DNA of 64,000 nucleotides from Erythrobacter cryptus DSM 12079 (GTDB lineage: Bacteria; Pseudomonadota; Alphaproteobacteria; Sphingomonadales; Sphingomonadaceae), in assembly GCF_000422985.1 (NCBI RefSeq), contig NZ_AUHC01000005.1:124001-188000 (forward strand), read 5' to 3'. The notes beneath the pieces are model-generated. The model was not told the origin of the DNA, searched no databases, and saw only the letters and a list, made by a program, of their open reading frames with translations. Position numbers and translations under genes: made by a program. Positions 19,307 to 28,019 of the stretch are shown here, one piece after another. Every line of letters begins with the position of its first letter. The stretch's first letter is position 1.

Positions 19307-20697
19307 GACAGGCCCGGCGCCGGGGCGGCGGCGCGGCGGCGCTCCCACGCGGCCACGAGGCCGAAGGTGAAAAGGCCGCTCGCAAGCATCCACAGGAAGG
19401 CGCCCGGCACCCCCAGCCCCCAATCGGCAAGTGCGAGCACCGCCACCTGCACCGCGATCGCGGCCAGGCCGGCGCGGGTGCCGGTGCCGATCCGGGCAAG
19501 CCCCATCACGATCGGCACCGCCAGCACCGCGGCAATCGCGCTGGCATCGAGCACCAGATCGCGCAGCGATTCCCCCTGTGCGGCAAGCCAGGCGGCCAGC
19601 GCCGCCGCGCCCACGGTGGCACCGCGCGCGGCGCGCAGCAGCGCCAGCGGCGAGGCATCGGGCCTGAGGCGCCGATAGCCGCTCTCGGTCGCCACCGCCG
19701 AGACCGCCAGCAGCGCCGAATCGACCGAGGAGAGGATCGCCGAGATCAGCGCCCCGGTGAAAACGACATAGAGCCAGGGCGGCAGCAGCGCCGCGGCAAG
19801 GCTGGGCAGGAAAGCCTCGCCCTCGCCCAGCACCACCCCCAGCCGCGGCGAAAGCACCGGGCCGAACAGGCCGAGCGCCACCGGGATCAGCCCGGCGATG
19901 AGATAGACCATGGCCCCGATCATCGCCCCGCGCCGCGCCACCGCGGGCGAACGCGCGGCGAGCGAACGGGCGAGCGCCTCCTGGCTCACCATCGTGCCGA
20001 TGATCGGGATCAGCCACAGCTCGGCCCGGTCAACCCAGCTTTCACCGGGCACGGCAAAGCTGAGCCGCGTTGCCGGCGCCGCCTGCCACAGCGCCTGCGG
20101 CCCGCCCGCCGCGTCCACCAACAGCACCAGCAGGATGGTGATCGCGGCCAGGATGATGAGGCCCTGGACGATGTCGGTGACGACATCCCCGGCAAGCCCG
20201 CCGAACAGGGTGTAGGTCATCACCAGCAAGGTGGCGCCGATCAGCGCCGCAGTGAAATCCACCCCGACTGCCTGCGCGATCAGCACCGCAAAGGCATAGA
20301 GCTGCGCAGCCGACCAGGTGGTGGCGCTGAGCGCGATCACCACGGCCGCGAGGCCCTCGGTGCTGCTGCCGAAGCGGTCCTTGAGGAAATCGGCGATGGT
20401 GATGAAGGCTCCGGCGCGCAGGCGCGCGGCGAAGAAAAGGCCGATGGCAAACAGCCCCAGGGCATAGGCAAAGGGCTCGGCCCGCGCCCCGGCAAGGCCA
20501 GTGCTGGCCACCTCGCCCGAGGTGGCGATCAGGCTTTCCGAGGCAAACCAGGTGGCAAACACCGACATGGCCACGGCAAAGGTGCCAAGCCGACGCCCGG
20601 CGACGAGATAGTCGGCATCAGACCTTGCCCCGCGCCCGGCCCATACCGCCAGGGCAATTTGGGCCGCGACATAGACGAGGATGAGGGTGATGGTGAT
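19303..20697 (-). CDS. Sodium:solute symporter family protein, ATC start
   Basis: An SSS-family transporter of about 464 residues with roughly a dozen membrane helices. The N-terminus reads ITITLILVYVAAQIALAVWA, then DYLVAGRRLGTFAVAMSVFA, typical of the family. There is no ATG, GTG or TTG between the upstream in-frame TAG and residue 42. ATC at 20697 (or 20691) has AAGGGGG 7 nt upstream and fits the first helix. The downstream GTG at 20574 would remove helix 1. Substrate unknown. The stop overlaps the DUF885 gene by 4 nt. Confidence 0.8.
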   Translation of the reverse strand: MTITLILVYVAAQIALAVWAGRGARSDADYLVAGRRLGTFAVAMSVFATWFASESLIATSGEVASTGLAGARAEPFAYALGLFAIGLFFAARLRAGAFITIADFLKDRFGSSTEGLAAVVIALSATTWSAAQLYAFAVLIAQAVGVDFTAALIGATLLVMTYTLFGGLAGDVVTDIVQGLIILAAITILLVLLVDAAGGPQALWQAAPATRLSFAVPGESWVDRAELWLIPIIGTMVSQEALARSLAARSPAVARRGAMIGAMVYLIAGLIPVALGLFGPVLSPRLGVVLGEGEAFLPSLAAALLPPWLYVVFTGALISAILSSVDSALLAVSAVATESGYRRLRPDASPLALLRAARGATVGAAALAAWLAAQGESLRDLVLDASAIAAVLAVPIVMGLARIGTGTRAGLAAIAVQVAVLALADWGLGVPGAFLWMLASGLFTFGLVAAWERRRAAAPAPGLS

Positions 20698-20823
20698 GGC
20701 CGTGCCCCCTTGCCACGAGCCGCAGCGCCGCGGCCCCGGATTGCGAAGGCGGGATAACTAGCCGCAAGGACGCAGGGCGCAAGAGGCGAGAGGCGCCCGC
20801 CCGGCGGGACGCACGAGGCAGGT

Positions 20824-21417
20824 TCAGCCGTCGATCAGCGCGAGTTCCACCGTGCCATGGCCGCGCGCGACGAGGCCGAGCTCTTCGGCCGCGGCGCGGC
20901 TGACATCGATCATCCGCCCGCGGCTGAAGGGGCCGCGATCGGTGATCCGCACCACCACGCTGGCGCCATTGGCGGGGTTGGTGACGCGCACCCGCGCGCC
21001 GAAAGGCAGGGTGCGGTGCGCCGCGGTCATCGCGCGGTTGTCGAAGATCTCGCCGCTGGCGGTGCGACGCCCGTGGAACCTTTCGGCATAGTAGGAGGCG
21101 ATCCCGCGCCCAAGCAGGGTTTCCTGCGGGGCCGCGGGCGCCGGAGGCGCAGCGACTTCCGGCGCGGTGGTCCCAGCGGTGACTTGGGTCTCGGCGGGCA
21201 GTGGCACCAGTTCGATCACCGCGGCGCTGCTGGCCGCATCGAGGGCAGCGGGCGCGCCTTCGGGCGCCGCGGCCGAGGAGGCCGACAGCGGCACCAGGCC
21301 AAGGACGAGCGCGACGAGCGCGGCTCTGAGGCTGGCATGGCCGCGCCGCGCGCGCTGCGGCGCAAAGCTGGGCGTAGGGCCGATCTTGGGGCCGATGGAG
21401 CGATGTCCCGTCCGCAT
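20824..21417 (-). CDS. rlpA: RlpA-like septal ring lytic transglycosylase family protein
   Basis: A secreted 197-residue protein. After a basic N-terminus and a membrane segment (ALVALVLGLVPLSASSAAA, about 37-55) and an Ala/Pro linker comes a double-psi beta-barrel: GIASYYAERFHGRRTASGE, AAHRTLPFGARVRVTNP and VRITDRGPFSRGRMIDVS. E. coli RlpA cleaves glycans lacking stem peptides; no SPOR domain is present here. It lies downstream of a long non-coding gap that must hold its promoter. Confidence 0.85.
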   Translation of the reverse strand: MRTGHRSIGPKIGPTPSFAPQRARRGHASLRAALVALVLGLVPLSASSAAAPEGAPAALDAASSAAVIELVPLPAETQVTAGTTAPEVAAPPAPAAPQETLLGRGIASYYAERFHGRRTASGEIFDNRAMTAAHRTLPFGARVRVTNPANGASVVVRITDRGPFSRGRMIDVSRAAAEELGLVARGHGTVELALIDG

Positions 21418-21718
21418 GGCGGCGGCCCTTAGCGCCTTGGTCAGCAAGCCGCCAAACCGGCGCGGCGGTTCATCGCTGCTGCGGCGCCACAGCGGCACGA
21501 GCCGGGCGCGAAATGCGACGAAATGATGGCAAGGCCCGCGCGCCCATGCCCGTCGGCCAGGGATTTTTCCGGAGGGCCGACTCGCTCGCGGCGGTACCGC
21601 GCGGCGATTGCGCAAGGTATCGGGCATGGCGCGACAAGCGCGTGATGCGCCATGCGTCAAGCGGCACCGGTTGGCTGCGGGCGGGACGCCGGTTTGCTGC
21701 GGGCCGGCCAAAGCAAAT

Positions 21719-21742
21719 GGGGCCGGCATTGCTGCCGACCCC
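21719..21742 (-). terminator. Possible intrinsic terminator on the minus strand
   Basis: Stem GGGGCCGGCA/TGCCGACCCC with one mismatch and a 4-nt loop. On the minus strand it is followed by ATTTGCTTT, a broken U-run. It could end an argG read-through transcript or a non-coding RNA from the gap. Confidence 0.4.
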
Positions 21743-22300
21743 ACTCTCACCGGCGCGTGGACAGCCCTTGCTTGCAAGGCTTCCGGCGAACCTTCAGCCG
21801 CTGCTTGCGCGGGGCCATGCTTGGCGCCCGATGTCTCGCCCCCCACAACCTTGCGCCTTGCGGCGCCCGTGCGGGGGATTTGTCACCGGCGCTCGCGCCG
21901 GCATCCGGCTTTCGCTCCCTTGCTGCCGCCCTGCCCTTGCCCAAAGGCTCCGGCGTGCGCGGCCCTGCGAGGGGGCTGGGCCGAGGCCGCGTCCCTTTAC
22001 CGGCTGTTCCCGCGCCAGACCGACTTTCGCCGCTGGGCCCGGTTCCTGTCCGGCCAGGTTCTTGGCCTGTCCGGCGACACCGCGTCGCTCCGATCCTTGG
22101 AGTGAACCCGCTTGCCTTTGGCCAAGGCCTCCTGCAAGAGGGCTCCAGATCGGCGCGTGGACAGACGCCGCCGCCATCCTTGGGTTGAAAACCTTCGCAA
22201 GATCAAGGCGTTGTCGCCCTGCCTCGTGATGGTTTGTCCTCCCGAAGACAAGTCAAAGGTGCGCCTCATCGCGGCTTCTGGCAAGCATGGCGGGGCGGGC

Positions 22301-22343
22301 TTATCCACTTTGCCCGATCTTGCCTGTGGACATTGGTGGATAA
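22301..22343. promoter_or_regulatory. Cluster of three DnaA-box-like sequences
   Basis: TTATCCACT (22301-22309, 8 of 9 matches), TGTGGACAT (22325-22333, 7 of 9, reverse) and GGTGGATAA (22335-22343, 8 of 9, reverse) lie within 43 nt. A moderately AT-rich stretch (about 22395-22417) is nearby. With parS 7.7 kb away this could be part of oriC. Confidence 0.5.
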
Positions 22344-22456
22344 GTCAACGCTTCGCCGCATTTGCCGCGGAGCATCCACCGGCCGGGAACGCAAGCGTCT
22401 TCAAATTGTCATGATTGCGGGCAGGTGCCCCCCGCCCGCGGCGCGGCGACTCGCGC

Positions 22457-23677
22457 TCAATCCCCGCGATCGCGCCGCGCCAGCAGCCTCAGGCGCAGGC
22501 CATTCAATTTGATGAAGCCCTCGGCATCCTTCTGGTCATAGGCCCCGGCATCATCCTCGAAGGTGACGTGGCGTTCCGAATAGAGCGAATGGGGCGACTT
22601 CCTGCCCACCACGCTTGCCAGCCCCTTGTAGAGCTTGAGCCGCACCGTGCCGGTCACCTTGGCCTGCGAATGGTCGATCGCGGCCTGGAGCATCTCGCGC
22701 TCCGGGCTGAACCAGAAGCCGTTGTAGATCAGCTCGGCATAGCGCGGCATCAGCTCGTCCTTGAGGTGCGCCGCGCCGCGATCGAGGGTGATCTGCTCGA
22801 TCCCGCGATGGGCGCGGGCATAGATCTCGCCGCCCGGGGTTTCATACATGCCGCGGCTCTTCATCCCGACAAAGCGGTTCTCGACCAGATCGAGCCGCCC
22901 GATGCCGTGCTTGCGGCCCAGCTCGTTGAGCGCGGCGAGCAGCGTTGCGGGGCTCATCGCCTCGCCATTGAGAGCCACGCCATCACCGCGTTCAAAATCG
23001 ATGGTGATATATTCGGGCTGATCGGGCGCATCCTCGGGGTTGACGGTGCGCGAATAGACATAATCCGGGGTTTCCTCCCACGGGTCTTCGAGCACCTTTC
23101 CTTCCGAAGAGGTGTGGAGCAGGTTGGCATCGGTGGAGAACGGGCTTTCGCCGCGCTTGTCCTTGGGCACGGCGATCTGGTGCGCCTCGGCCCAGGCGAT
23201 GAGCGCGCTGCGGCTGGTCAGATCCCATTCGCGCCACGGGGCGATCACCCGGATATCGGGATCGAGCGCATAGGCCGACAGTTCAAAGCGCACCTGGTCA
23301 TTGCCCTTGCCGGTGGCGCCGTGGGCGATGAAATCGGCGCCCACTTCGCGGGCGATCTCGACCAGGCGCTTGGCAATCAGCGGCCGGGCGATCGAGGTGC
23401 CGAGCAGATAGTCGCCCTCATAGCGGGCATTGGCGCGCATCATCGGGAAGACGAAATCGCGCACGAATTCCTCGCGCAGGTCCTCGATGAAGATGTGATT
23501 GTCGGGAATGCCCATGGCGTGGGCCTTGGCGCGGGCCGGCTCGATCTCCTCACCCTGTCCGAGGTCGGCAGTGAAGGTGACGACCTCGAGCCCGCGCACG
23601 ACGCTGAGCCACTTGGCAATGACGCTGGTGTCAAGACCGCCCGAATAGGCAAGGACGACTTTCTGGGGGGTGGCCAT
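22457..23677 (-). CDS. argG: Argininosuccinate synthase
   Basis: Joins citrulline and aspartate with ATP in arginine synthesis. The 406-residue protein starts [19 protein letters not shown], where the ATP loop is AYSGGLDTS. Other signatures are the [10 protein letters not shown] stretch and [13 protein letters not shown] in the C-terminal half. ATG 23677 fits the family start; an upstream frame has no support. The second arginine gene, argH, is at 56.7 kb. Confidence 0.96.
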   Translation of the reverse strand: MATPQKVVLAYSGGLDTSVIAKWLSVVRGLEVVTFTADLGQGEEIEPARAKAHAMGIPDNHIFIEDLREEFVRDFVFPMMRANARYEGDYLLGTSIARPLIAKRLVEIAREVGADFIAHGATGKGNDQVRFELSAYALDPDIRVIAPWREWDLTSRSALIAWAEAHQIAVPKDKRGESPFSTDANLLHTSSEGKVLEDPWEETPDYVYSRTVNPEDAPDQPEYITIDFERGDGVALNGEAMSPATLLAALNELGRKHGIGRLDLVENRFVGMKSRGMYETPGGEIYARAHRGIEQITLDRGAAHLKDELMPRYAELIYNGFWFSPEREMLQAAIDHSQAKVTGTVRLKLYKGLASVVGRKSPHSLYSERHVTFEDDAGAYDQKDAEGFIKLNGLRLRLLARRDRGD

Positions 23678-23755
23678 GGCGCGCGGGTTCCCTCGGCTGC
23701 GGATGCGGGGGCGGCGGTTGCCGCCCTGCCCCCGGCTTGTCAAGCGCGCCGGAGC

Positions 23756-24979
23756 TCAGGGATAGAGGTAATCGCGGGTGATCGGCAGGGCGTGGCGGCT
23801 GCGCACATACTGGATCTGGTAATTGCCCATGCCGCCATGCTCGAACACCGTGGCCGCCCCGGCGAGATAGAAGGTCCACATGCGAAAGAAGCGCGCGTCA
23901 TACAGGGCGATGATCTTCTCGCGGTTGGCCATGCAATTGGCATACCAGCAGCGGATGGTCTTGGCGTAGTGGAGCCGCAGGGTCTCGATATCGGCGGCGA
24001 TCAGGCGCACCTTCTCGCTTGCCGTGACGATCTCGGAGAGCGCCGGGATATAGCCGCCGGGGAAGATATATTTGCGGGTAAAGGCATCGGTGGTGCCCGG
24101 AACGCCGAAGCGGCCGATGGTGTGCAGCAGCATCACCCCATCGTCGGCGAGCATCTGCGCGCAGGCGGCAAAGAAGGTGTCGAACTGCGCGCGCCCGACA
24201 TGCTCGAACATGCCGACCGAGACGATCCGGTCGAACCGGCGGCTCGCGGCGGCGGTATCGCGATAGTCCTCGATCAGGATGGTGACCTTGTCGGCCAATC
24301 CGGCCGCGCGCACCCGCTCGCGCGCGAGCGCGGCCTGTTCCTCGGACAGGGTGATGCCGGTGACGCGGACATCGTGGTGCCTGGCCAGATGGATCGCCAT
24401 GCCGCCCCAGCCGCAGCCGATGTCGAGCACCTCCTGCCCCGGTGAAAGGTGCAGCTTGCGGGCGATGTGGGCAAGCTTGGCGGCCTGGGCCTCGCCCAGC
24501 GTGGTGACGCCCTCGGCCCAATAGGCGCAGGAATATTGCCAATGCTCGGCATCGAGCATCAGCGCATAAAGCTCATTGCCGATGTCGTAATGATGGGCAA
24601 CGTTGCGGCGCGCGCCGAGGCGGCTGTTGATCTGTTCGGCGGCAAAGGCGGCGCGGTTGACGAGGCGCTTCAAGCGCCGCGGCGGGCCGATCTCCCCGCC
24701 CTTGTCCCAGGGGTTGTTGGCGCGCAGCAGGCTGACGAGGCCCATCACGTCGCCCTCCTCGATCACCAGCCGCCCGTCGATGAAGGCTTCGGCCGCACCA
24801 AGGCGCGGATCGGTGAGGATGTCGCGCGGCACCCGGTCATCGGTGAAGCGGATGATGATATCGGGAAAGCCGGGTGTTTCGACGCCGTGGGTGGTGGCGC
24901 TGCCATCGGCATAGACGACGCCGAGCCGCCCGTGCCGCACCGCGCGGGCGAGAAAGCGATCGAGAAGGGCCTTGCTCAT
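23756..24979 (-). CDS. cfa: Cyclopropane-fatty-acyl-phospholipid synthase
   Basis: Methylates unsaturated acyl chains of membrane phospholipids using SAM. The 407-residue protein has NVAHHYDIGNELYALMLD, the SAM loop EVLDIGCGWGGMA and IVSVGMFEHVG, all typical of the CFA family. Residues 1-120 form the lipid-binding N-terminal domain. The final QIQYVRSRHALPITRDYL is also conserved. Confidence 0.93.
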   Translation of the reverse strand: MSKALLDRFLARAVRHGRLGVVYADGSATTHGVETPGFPDIIIRFTDDRVPRDILTDPRLGAAEAFIDGRLVIEEGDVMGLVSLLRANNPWDKGGEIGPPRRLKRLVNRAAFAAEQINSRLGARRNVAHHYDIGNELYALMLDAEHWQYSCAYWAEGVTTLGEAQAAKLAHIARKLHLSPGQEVLDIGCGWGGMAIHLARHHDVRVTGITLSEEQAALARERVRAAGLADKVTILIEDYRDTAAASRRFDRIVSVGMFEHVGRAQFDTFFAACAQMLADDGVMLLHTIGRFGVPGTTDAFTRKYIFPGGYIPALSEIVTASEKVRLIAADIETLRLHYAKTIRCWYANCMANREKIIALYDARFFRMWTFYLAGAATVFEHGGMGNYQIQYVRSRHALPITRDYLYP

Positions 24980-25072
24980 GGTTTGTTTGCTGCCACCTCT
25001 GGAGGGAAGGCTCTGGCCTTCAAGGCCTAGCGCAAGCGGGCGGCCTGGCCAATGCTTTGCGCCCGGCCGCCG

Positions 25073-25822
25073 TCAGATCCCGGCATACCACTGGTAGCCG
25101 GCGACATCCTCCCAGAACCCGCCCCTGCCCTCGCCGATCGCATCGAGGCTGGCGACCGCCTCGATCGCGGTGAGATACTTGGCGTGCTTGTAGCCCAATT
25201 GCCGCTCGACGCGCAGCCGCAGCGGCGCCCCGTTCTGCTCGGGCAGGGGCGCGCCGTTGAGGCTGTGGGCGATGATGGTCTGCGGATGATAGGCATCGAC
25301 GAGGTCGATGCTCTCATAATAGGGGCGGCCATAGAGCGTGTCGGCGCAGCGCAGCACGATGAAACGCGCCTCGGGCTTGAGCCGGGCGGCATCGAGCAGG
25401 CGGGAAAGCTGCGGCCCGGTCCATTCGCCGATCGCGCTCCAGCCCTCGACGCAATCGTGGCGGGTGATCTGGCGGCGCTGGGGCAGGGCCTTGAGCGCGG
25501 CAAGGCTCAATGCCAGCGGGGTTTCCACCAGCCCGCGCACTTCCAGCCGCCAATCGGGAAAGCCGCGGGCGAGCTGGTCCTGATAGAAGGGGTCGGCCAC
25601 CGTCACCGAGCCATTGCCGCGGAACGTGGGCGAGCGCTCGGAAGGGGCATATTCGCGGACCAGCGCCTGGCGGGCAGCAAGCGCGCGGTGGAGCGCGCGG
25701 TGCCCCTCCTCGGCCACGCGCATCAGGCTGCGCCCCGTCTCGCTCTCGGCGATGCGCGCACAGGCCCCGGCGCCGAGCGCGGCGATCCCGGCGATGAGGG
25801 TGCGGCGCGGCAGATCAACCAT
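25073..25822 (-). CDS. Molybdopterin-dependent oxidoreductase (sulfite oxidase/MsrP family), Tat lipoprotein
   Basis: A 249-residue exported molybdo-enzyme. The N-terminus combines a twin-arginine motif (LPRRTLIAG) with a lipobox (GAGAC, Cys 21). The SUOX-fold core has the molybdenum-ligand cysteine in ITRHDCVEGWSAIGEWTG (Cys 124), then YYESIDLVDAYHPQT and PLRLRVERQLGYKHAKYL. The next gene upstream encodes a cytochrome b, the likely electron donor. This resembles MsrPQ-type pairs, but the cytochrome is of a different family, so the substrate is open. Confidence 0.85.
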   Translation of the reverse strand: MVDLPRRTLIAGIAALGAGACARIAESETGRSLMRVAEEGHRALHRALAARQALVREYAPSERSPTFRGNGSVTVADPFYQDQLARGFPDWRLEVRGLVETPLALSLAALKALPQRRQITRHDCVEGWSAIGEWTGPQLSRLLDAARLKPEARFIVLRCADTLYGRPYYESIDLVDAYHPQTIIAHSLNGAPLPEQNGAPLRLRVERQLGYKHAKYLTAIEAVASLDAIGEGRGGFWEDVAGYQWYAGI

Positions 25823-25833
25823 GGGGCGCTCCT

Positions 25834-26496
25834 TCAAGCGGCGGCGCGGCGGCCGCCGGTGACCATCTCGAGGATCAGCCGCCCATTGGCGAGCGCCAGC
25901 AGGATGTGGATGACAAAAAAGCCGAAGATCGCCCAGGCAGTGAGGAAATGCAGCGAACGCGCGCTCTGCCGTCCGCCGAGCAGATCGACGAGCCAGGGGG
26001 CGACCGGCTCGAACCCCGGGCTGATCGCCAGGCCCGTCAGCAGCATCAGCGGCAGCAGCACGCCAAGGACAAGGCCATAGAGGATCTTCTGCACCGGGTT
26101 GTAGCCCGCGCCCGCCGCGTGCCCGCCCGCACGGTGGGCCTGAAGCGAGGCGCGCAGCGCCGCCGGGGTCCAGTCGCTCGGGCGGGTGGCGAGATCGCGG
26201 CGGAAATGGCGGTTTGCCAGCATCGCTGCCCAGATGAAGGCAAGCCCAAGCCCGAAGGGCCAGGCGGCAAGGATGTGCCAGTCGCGCGCCGCGGCAAGGT
26301 TGTAGTGGCCGGGGATGGTGGCCCAGCCCGGAAACTTCACCACCTTGAGCCAGGCATCGCCGGGGGCAAAGCCGTAATCGCCCCAGTAGAGATAGGGGTG
26401 GGCGTTGGAGATGTTGAGCCCGCTCATGAACAGCACGATGATGGCACCGGCGTTGATCCAGTGCCACAGCCGGGTGGAGAGCGCGTGCTTCTTCAC
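25834..26496 (-). CDS. Cytochrome b/b6 domain membrane protein (thiosulfate reductase/Ni-Fe hydrogenase type)
   Basis: A 220-residue di-heme cytochrome b with four or five membrane helices. Candidate heme ligands are His 12 (TRLWHWINAG), the His in ARDWHILAAWP, and those in RSLHFLTAW and FFVIHILLAL. The family passes electrons between the quinone pool and a periplasmic partner. Its stop is 11 nt before the molybdo-enzyme, so the pair probably works together. The start is GTG 26496, overlapping the stop of the SDR gene (GTGA). Confidence 0.85.
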   Translation of the reverse strand: MKKHALSTRLWHWINAGAIIVLFMSGLNISNAHPYLYWGDYGFAPGDAWLKVVKFPGWATIPGHYNLAAARDWHILAAWPFGLGLAFIWAAMLANRHFRRDLATRPSDWTPAALRASLQAHRAGGHAAGAGYNPVQKILYGLVLGVLLPLMLLTGLAISPGFEPVAPWLVDLLGGRQSARSLHFLTAWAIFGFFVIHILLALANGRLILEMVTGGRRAAA

Positions 26497-27254
26497 GCCG
26501 CGCCCGACCGCGCCAGCCAGATCACGTCGCGCGGCTGATCGAGCAGGTGCTGGCCGCTGTCGATAAACAGGCTCTGCCCGCTCGCCAGCGCACCGCCGGC
26601 AAGGAACAGCGCCGCCGCGGCGATCTCGTCAGCCCCGGTCTTGCGGGCGAGCAGGTTCATGCGGTGCGAAATCTCGGTCTCCTCCTCGCGCTGGTCGTGG
26701 CTCGCCAGCACCGCGCCGGGCGCGAGGCCAAAGATGCGGCTCCCGCTGAAGGCCGCGCTCTTGGCCATCATCCCGATGGTGGCGGCAAGCGCGTGCTTGG
26801 ACATGGTGTAACTGAAGAAATCGGGGTTGGTGTTCTCGATCTTCATGTCGGTGATCTGGATTACCACCCGCGGCCCCCGGCTGGCCGCGTGGGTGAGGAA
26901 GGCCTCGGCGATCCTTGCCGGGGCCAGCGCATTGACCTGCATCGCTTCGCGCCAGATCGTGGGATCGAGCGCTCCCCCAACGTCATAGCGGAACACCGAG
27001 GCCGAATTGATGAGGCAGCGCCAATCGGGCAGGCGCTCGGCGAGCGCGCGGATCGCGGCGCAGGCGGCCTCATCCTCGGCAAGGTCGAAGCCGATGGTCT
27101 CGGCCGAGGGCAGGCTGGCGGCGAGCGCGGCGGCGGCGCTGGCGGAGGAGCGGTAATGGATGACCACGTGCCAGCCCGCCGCGGCAAAGCGGCGCACGAT
27201 CGCCGCGCCGATGCGGGTGGCCCCGCCGGTGACGAGCACGGCTGGGCGGGTCAT
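26493..27254 (-). CDS. SDR oxidoreductase, pteridine-reductase/FolM-like
   Basis: A 253-residue short-chain dehydrogenase. The cofactor motif is TGGATRIGAAI, with an Arg in place of the usual Gly region, as in pteridine reductases. It has INSASVFRYD in place of NNAG, and the catalytic YTMSK in ENTNPDFFSYTMSKHAL. The family includes FolM-type dihydromonapterin reductases and PTR1. It is translationally coupled to a cytochrome b and a molybdopterin enzyme, a suggestive link between pterin reduction and a pterin cofactor enzyme. Confidence 0.75.
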   Translation of the reverse strand: MTRPAVLVTGGATRIGAAIVRRFAAAGWHVVIHYRSSASAAAALAASLPSAETIGFDLAEDEAACAAIRALAERLPDWRCLINSASVFRYDVGGALDPTIWREAMQVNALAPARIAEAFLTHAASRGPRVVIQITDMKIENTNPDFFSYTMSKHALAATIGMMAKSAAFSGSRIFGLAPGAVLASHDQREEETEISHRMNLLARKTGADEIAAAALFLAGGALASGQSLFIDSGQHLLDQPRDVIWLARSGAA

Positions 27255-27404
27255 GTCTCAGGGCAGGCACAGGCGGGCATGGCCACCATGGCTACCAGCG
27301 GCGCGCCGGCGGGGCAATCGGGGAGCCGCAGCGGTGCCATCACGCCCTGACGCCGCCAGCCGGGTGGCTGACGGCGCCTGGTCGCCTGGAGGGCAGCGCG
27401 CCGC

Positions 27405-27884
27405 TCAGCGGCAGCGCACCTCGCCCCGGTCGATCTCGCGGCCGAGCAGCCCGCCGCCGACCGCGCCGAGAATGGTGCCGAGCGTGCGATCGCCGCGGCG
27501 GTCAACCTCGCGCCCGATGAGCGCGCCCACACCCGCGCCGATCACCAGGCCCACGGTGCCATCGTCGCGGCGGCAGCGCCAGCGCCCGTCGTCACCGCGC
27601 CACACTCGGTCACGATAGCCGAGGCGGCGGCCACGGTCCCAGCGGCGGTCATCCCAACGCCGGTCGCCCCAGCGGCGATCGTCCCAGCGCCGATCATCCC
27701 AGCGCCGATCATCCCAGCGCGGGCCATAGGCGGCGGCAGGGTCGAGGATCGCCTGGCCCGGGGCATGGCCGGCAAGGGCGGCGGTGGTGACCGGCGGAGC
27801 GGCCGGAGCAAGCGCGGCGGCCGCGGCCGGCGCACCAGCCAGCGCCAGCGACCCGGCGGCGGCAAGAAGGGCAAGGTGCTTCAT
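27405..27884 (-). CDS. Secreted glycine-zipper protein with RWDDR repeats
   Basis: A 159-residue exported protein. It has a signal peptide (MKHLALLAAAGSLALAGAPAAAA), then a highly charged block of about six RWDDR-like pentapeptides (about 56-84), then a glycine-zipper segment GLVIGAGVGALIGREVDRR with a second GAVGGGLLGREIDRG. Glycine-zipper (2TM) proteins usually lie in or near the outer membrane. Function unknown. Confidence 0.72.
   Translation of the reverse strand: MKHLALLAAAGSLALAGAPAAAAALAPAAPPVTTAALAGHAPGQAILDPAAAYGPRWDDRRWDDRRWDDRRWGDRRWDDRRWDRGRRLGYRDRVWRGDDGRWRCRRDDGTVGLVIGAGVGALIGREVDRRGDRTLGTILGAVGGGLLGREIDRGEVRCR
27635..27719 (-). repeat. Tandem 15-nt repeats encoding RWDDR
   Basis: About six copies of a 15-nt unit reading CGCTGGGATGATCGG on the minus strand, with slight changes (WGDR, WDDR, WDR). 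Perfect neighbouring copies suggest copy number can change by slippage. Confidence 0.75.
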
Positions 27885-28019
27885 GGTCTGTTCCTTATCC
27901 AGCGGCTCCCCGTTGGAGCACGCCGCTTATCGTTCAGCTTACGCGAACGCTGGCTGAACAGCACGGTCAGGAAACAGCAGGATTCGTTCAGATTGGGCCG
28001 CTTCGCGATGAACCGTGGC

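Larger units (their letters stand above)
21418..22456. other. About 1 kb non-coding region, candidate origin or structured RNA
   Basis: No reading frame here has recognisable homology, a ribosome-binding site or a credible product. It contains a 10-bp hairpin (21719-21742), a repeated 14-mer CGGCGCGTGGACAG at 21751-21764 and 22151-22164, a tandem CCTGTCCGGC at 22045-22054 and 22066-22075, and three DnaA-box-like sequences at 22301-22343. Comparison by eye with tmRNA, RNase P RNA and SRP RNA signatures gave no match. It lies between argG and rlpA, both on the minus strand. It is the longest gap in the window. Confidence 0.6.

Noticed and set aside
21513..22229. Open frames on both strands in the argG-rlpA gap, including a 238-codon plus-strand frame
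   Set aside because: No domain, signal or ribosome-binding site, and Arg/Pro/Ala-rich composition typical of random GC-rich DNA.
21743..22430. tmRNA, RNase P RNA or SRP RNA in the gap
   Set aside because: I looked on both strands for the tmRNA tag, the RNase P GAGGAAAGTCCGG core and the SRP GGAAG/GCAGC tip, and found none. An unknown RNA is still possible.
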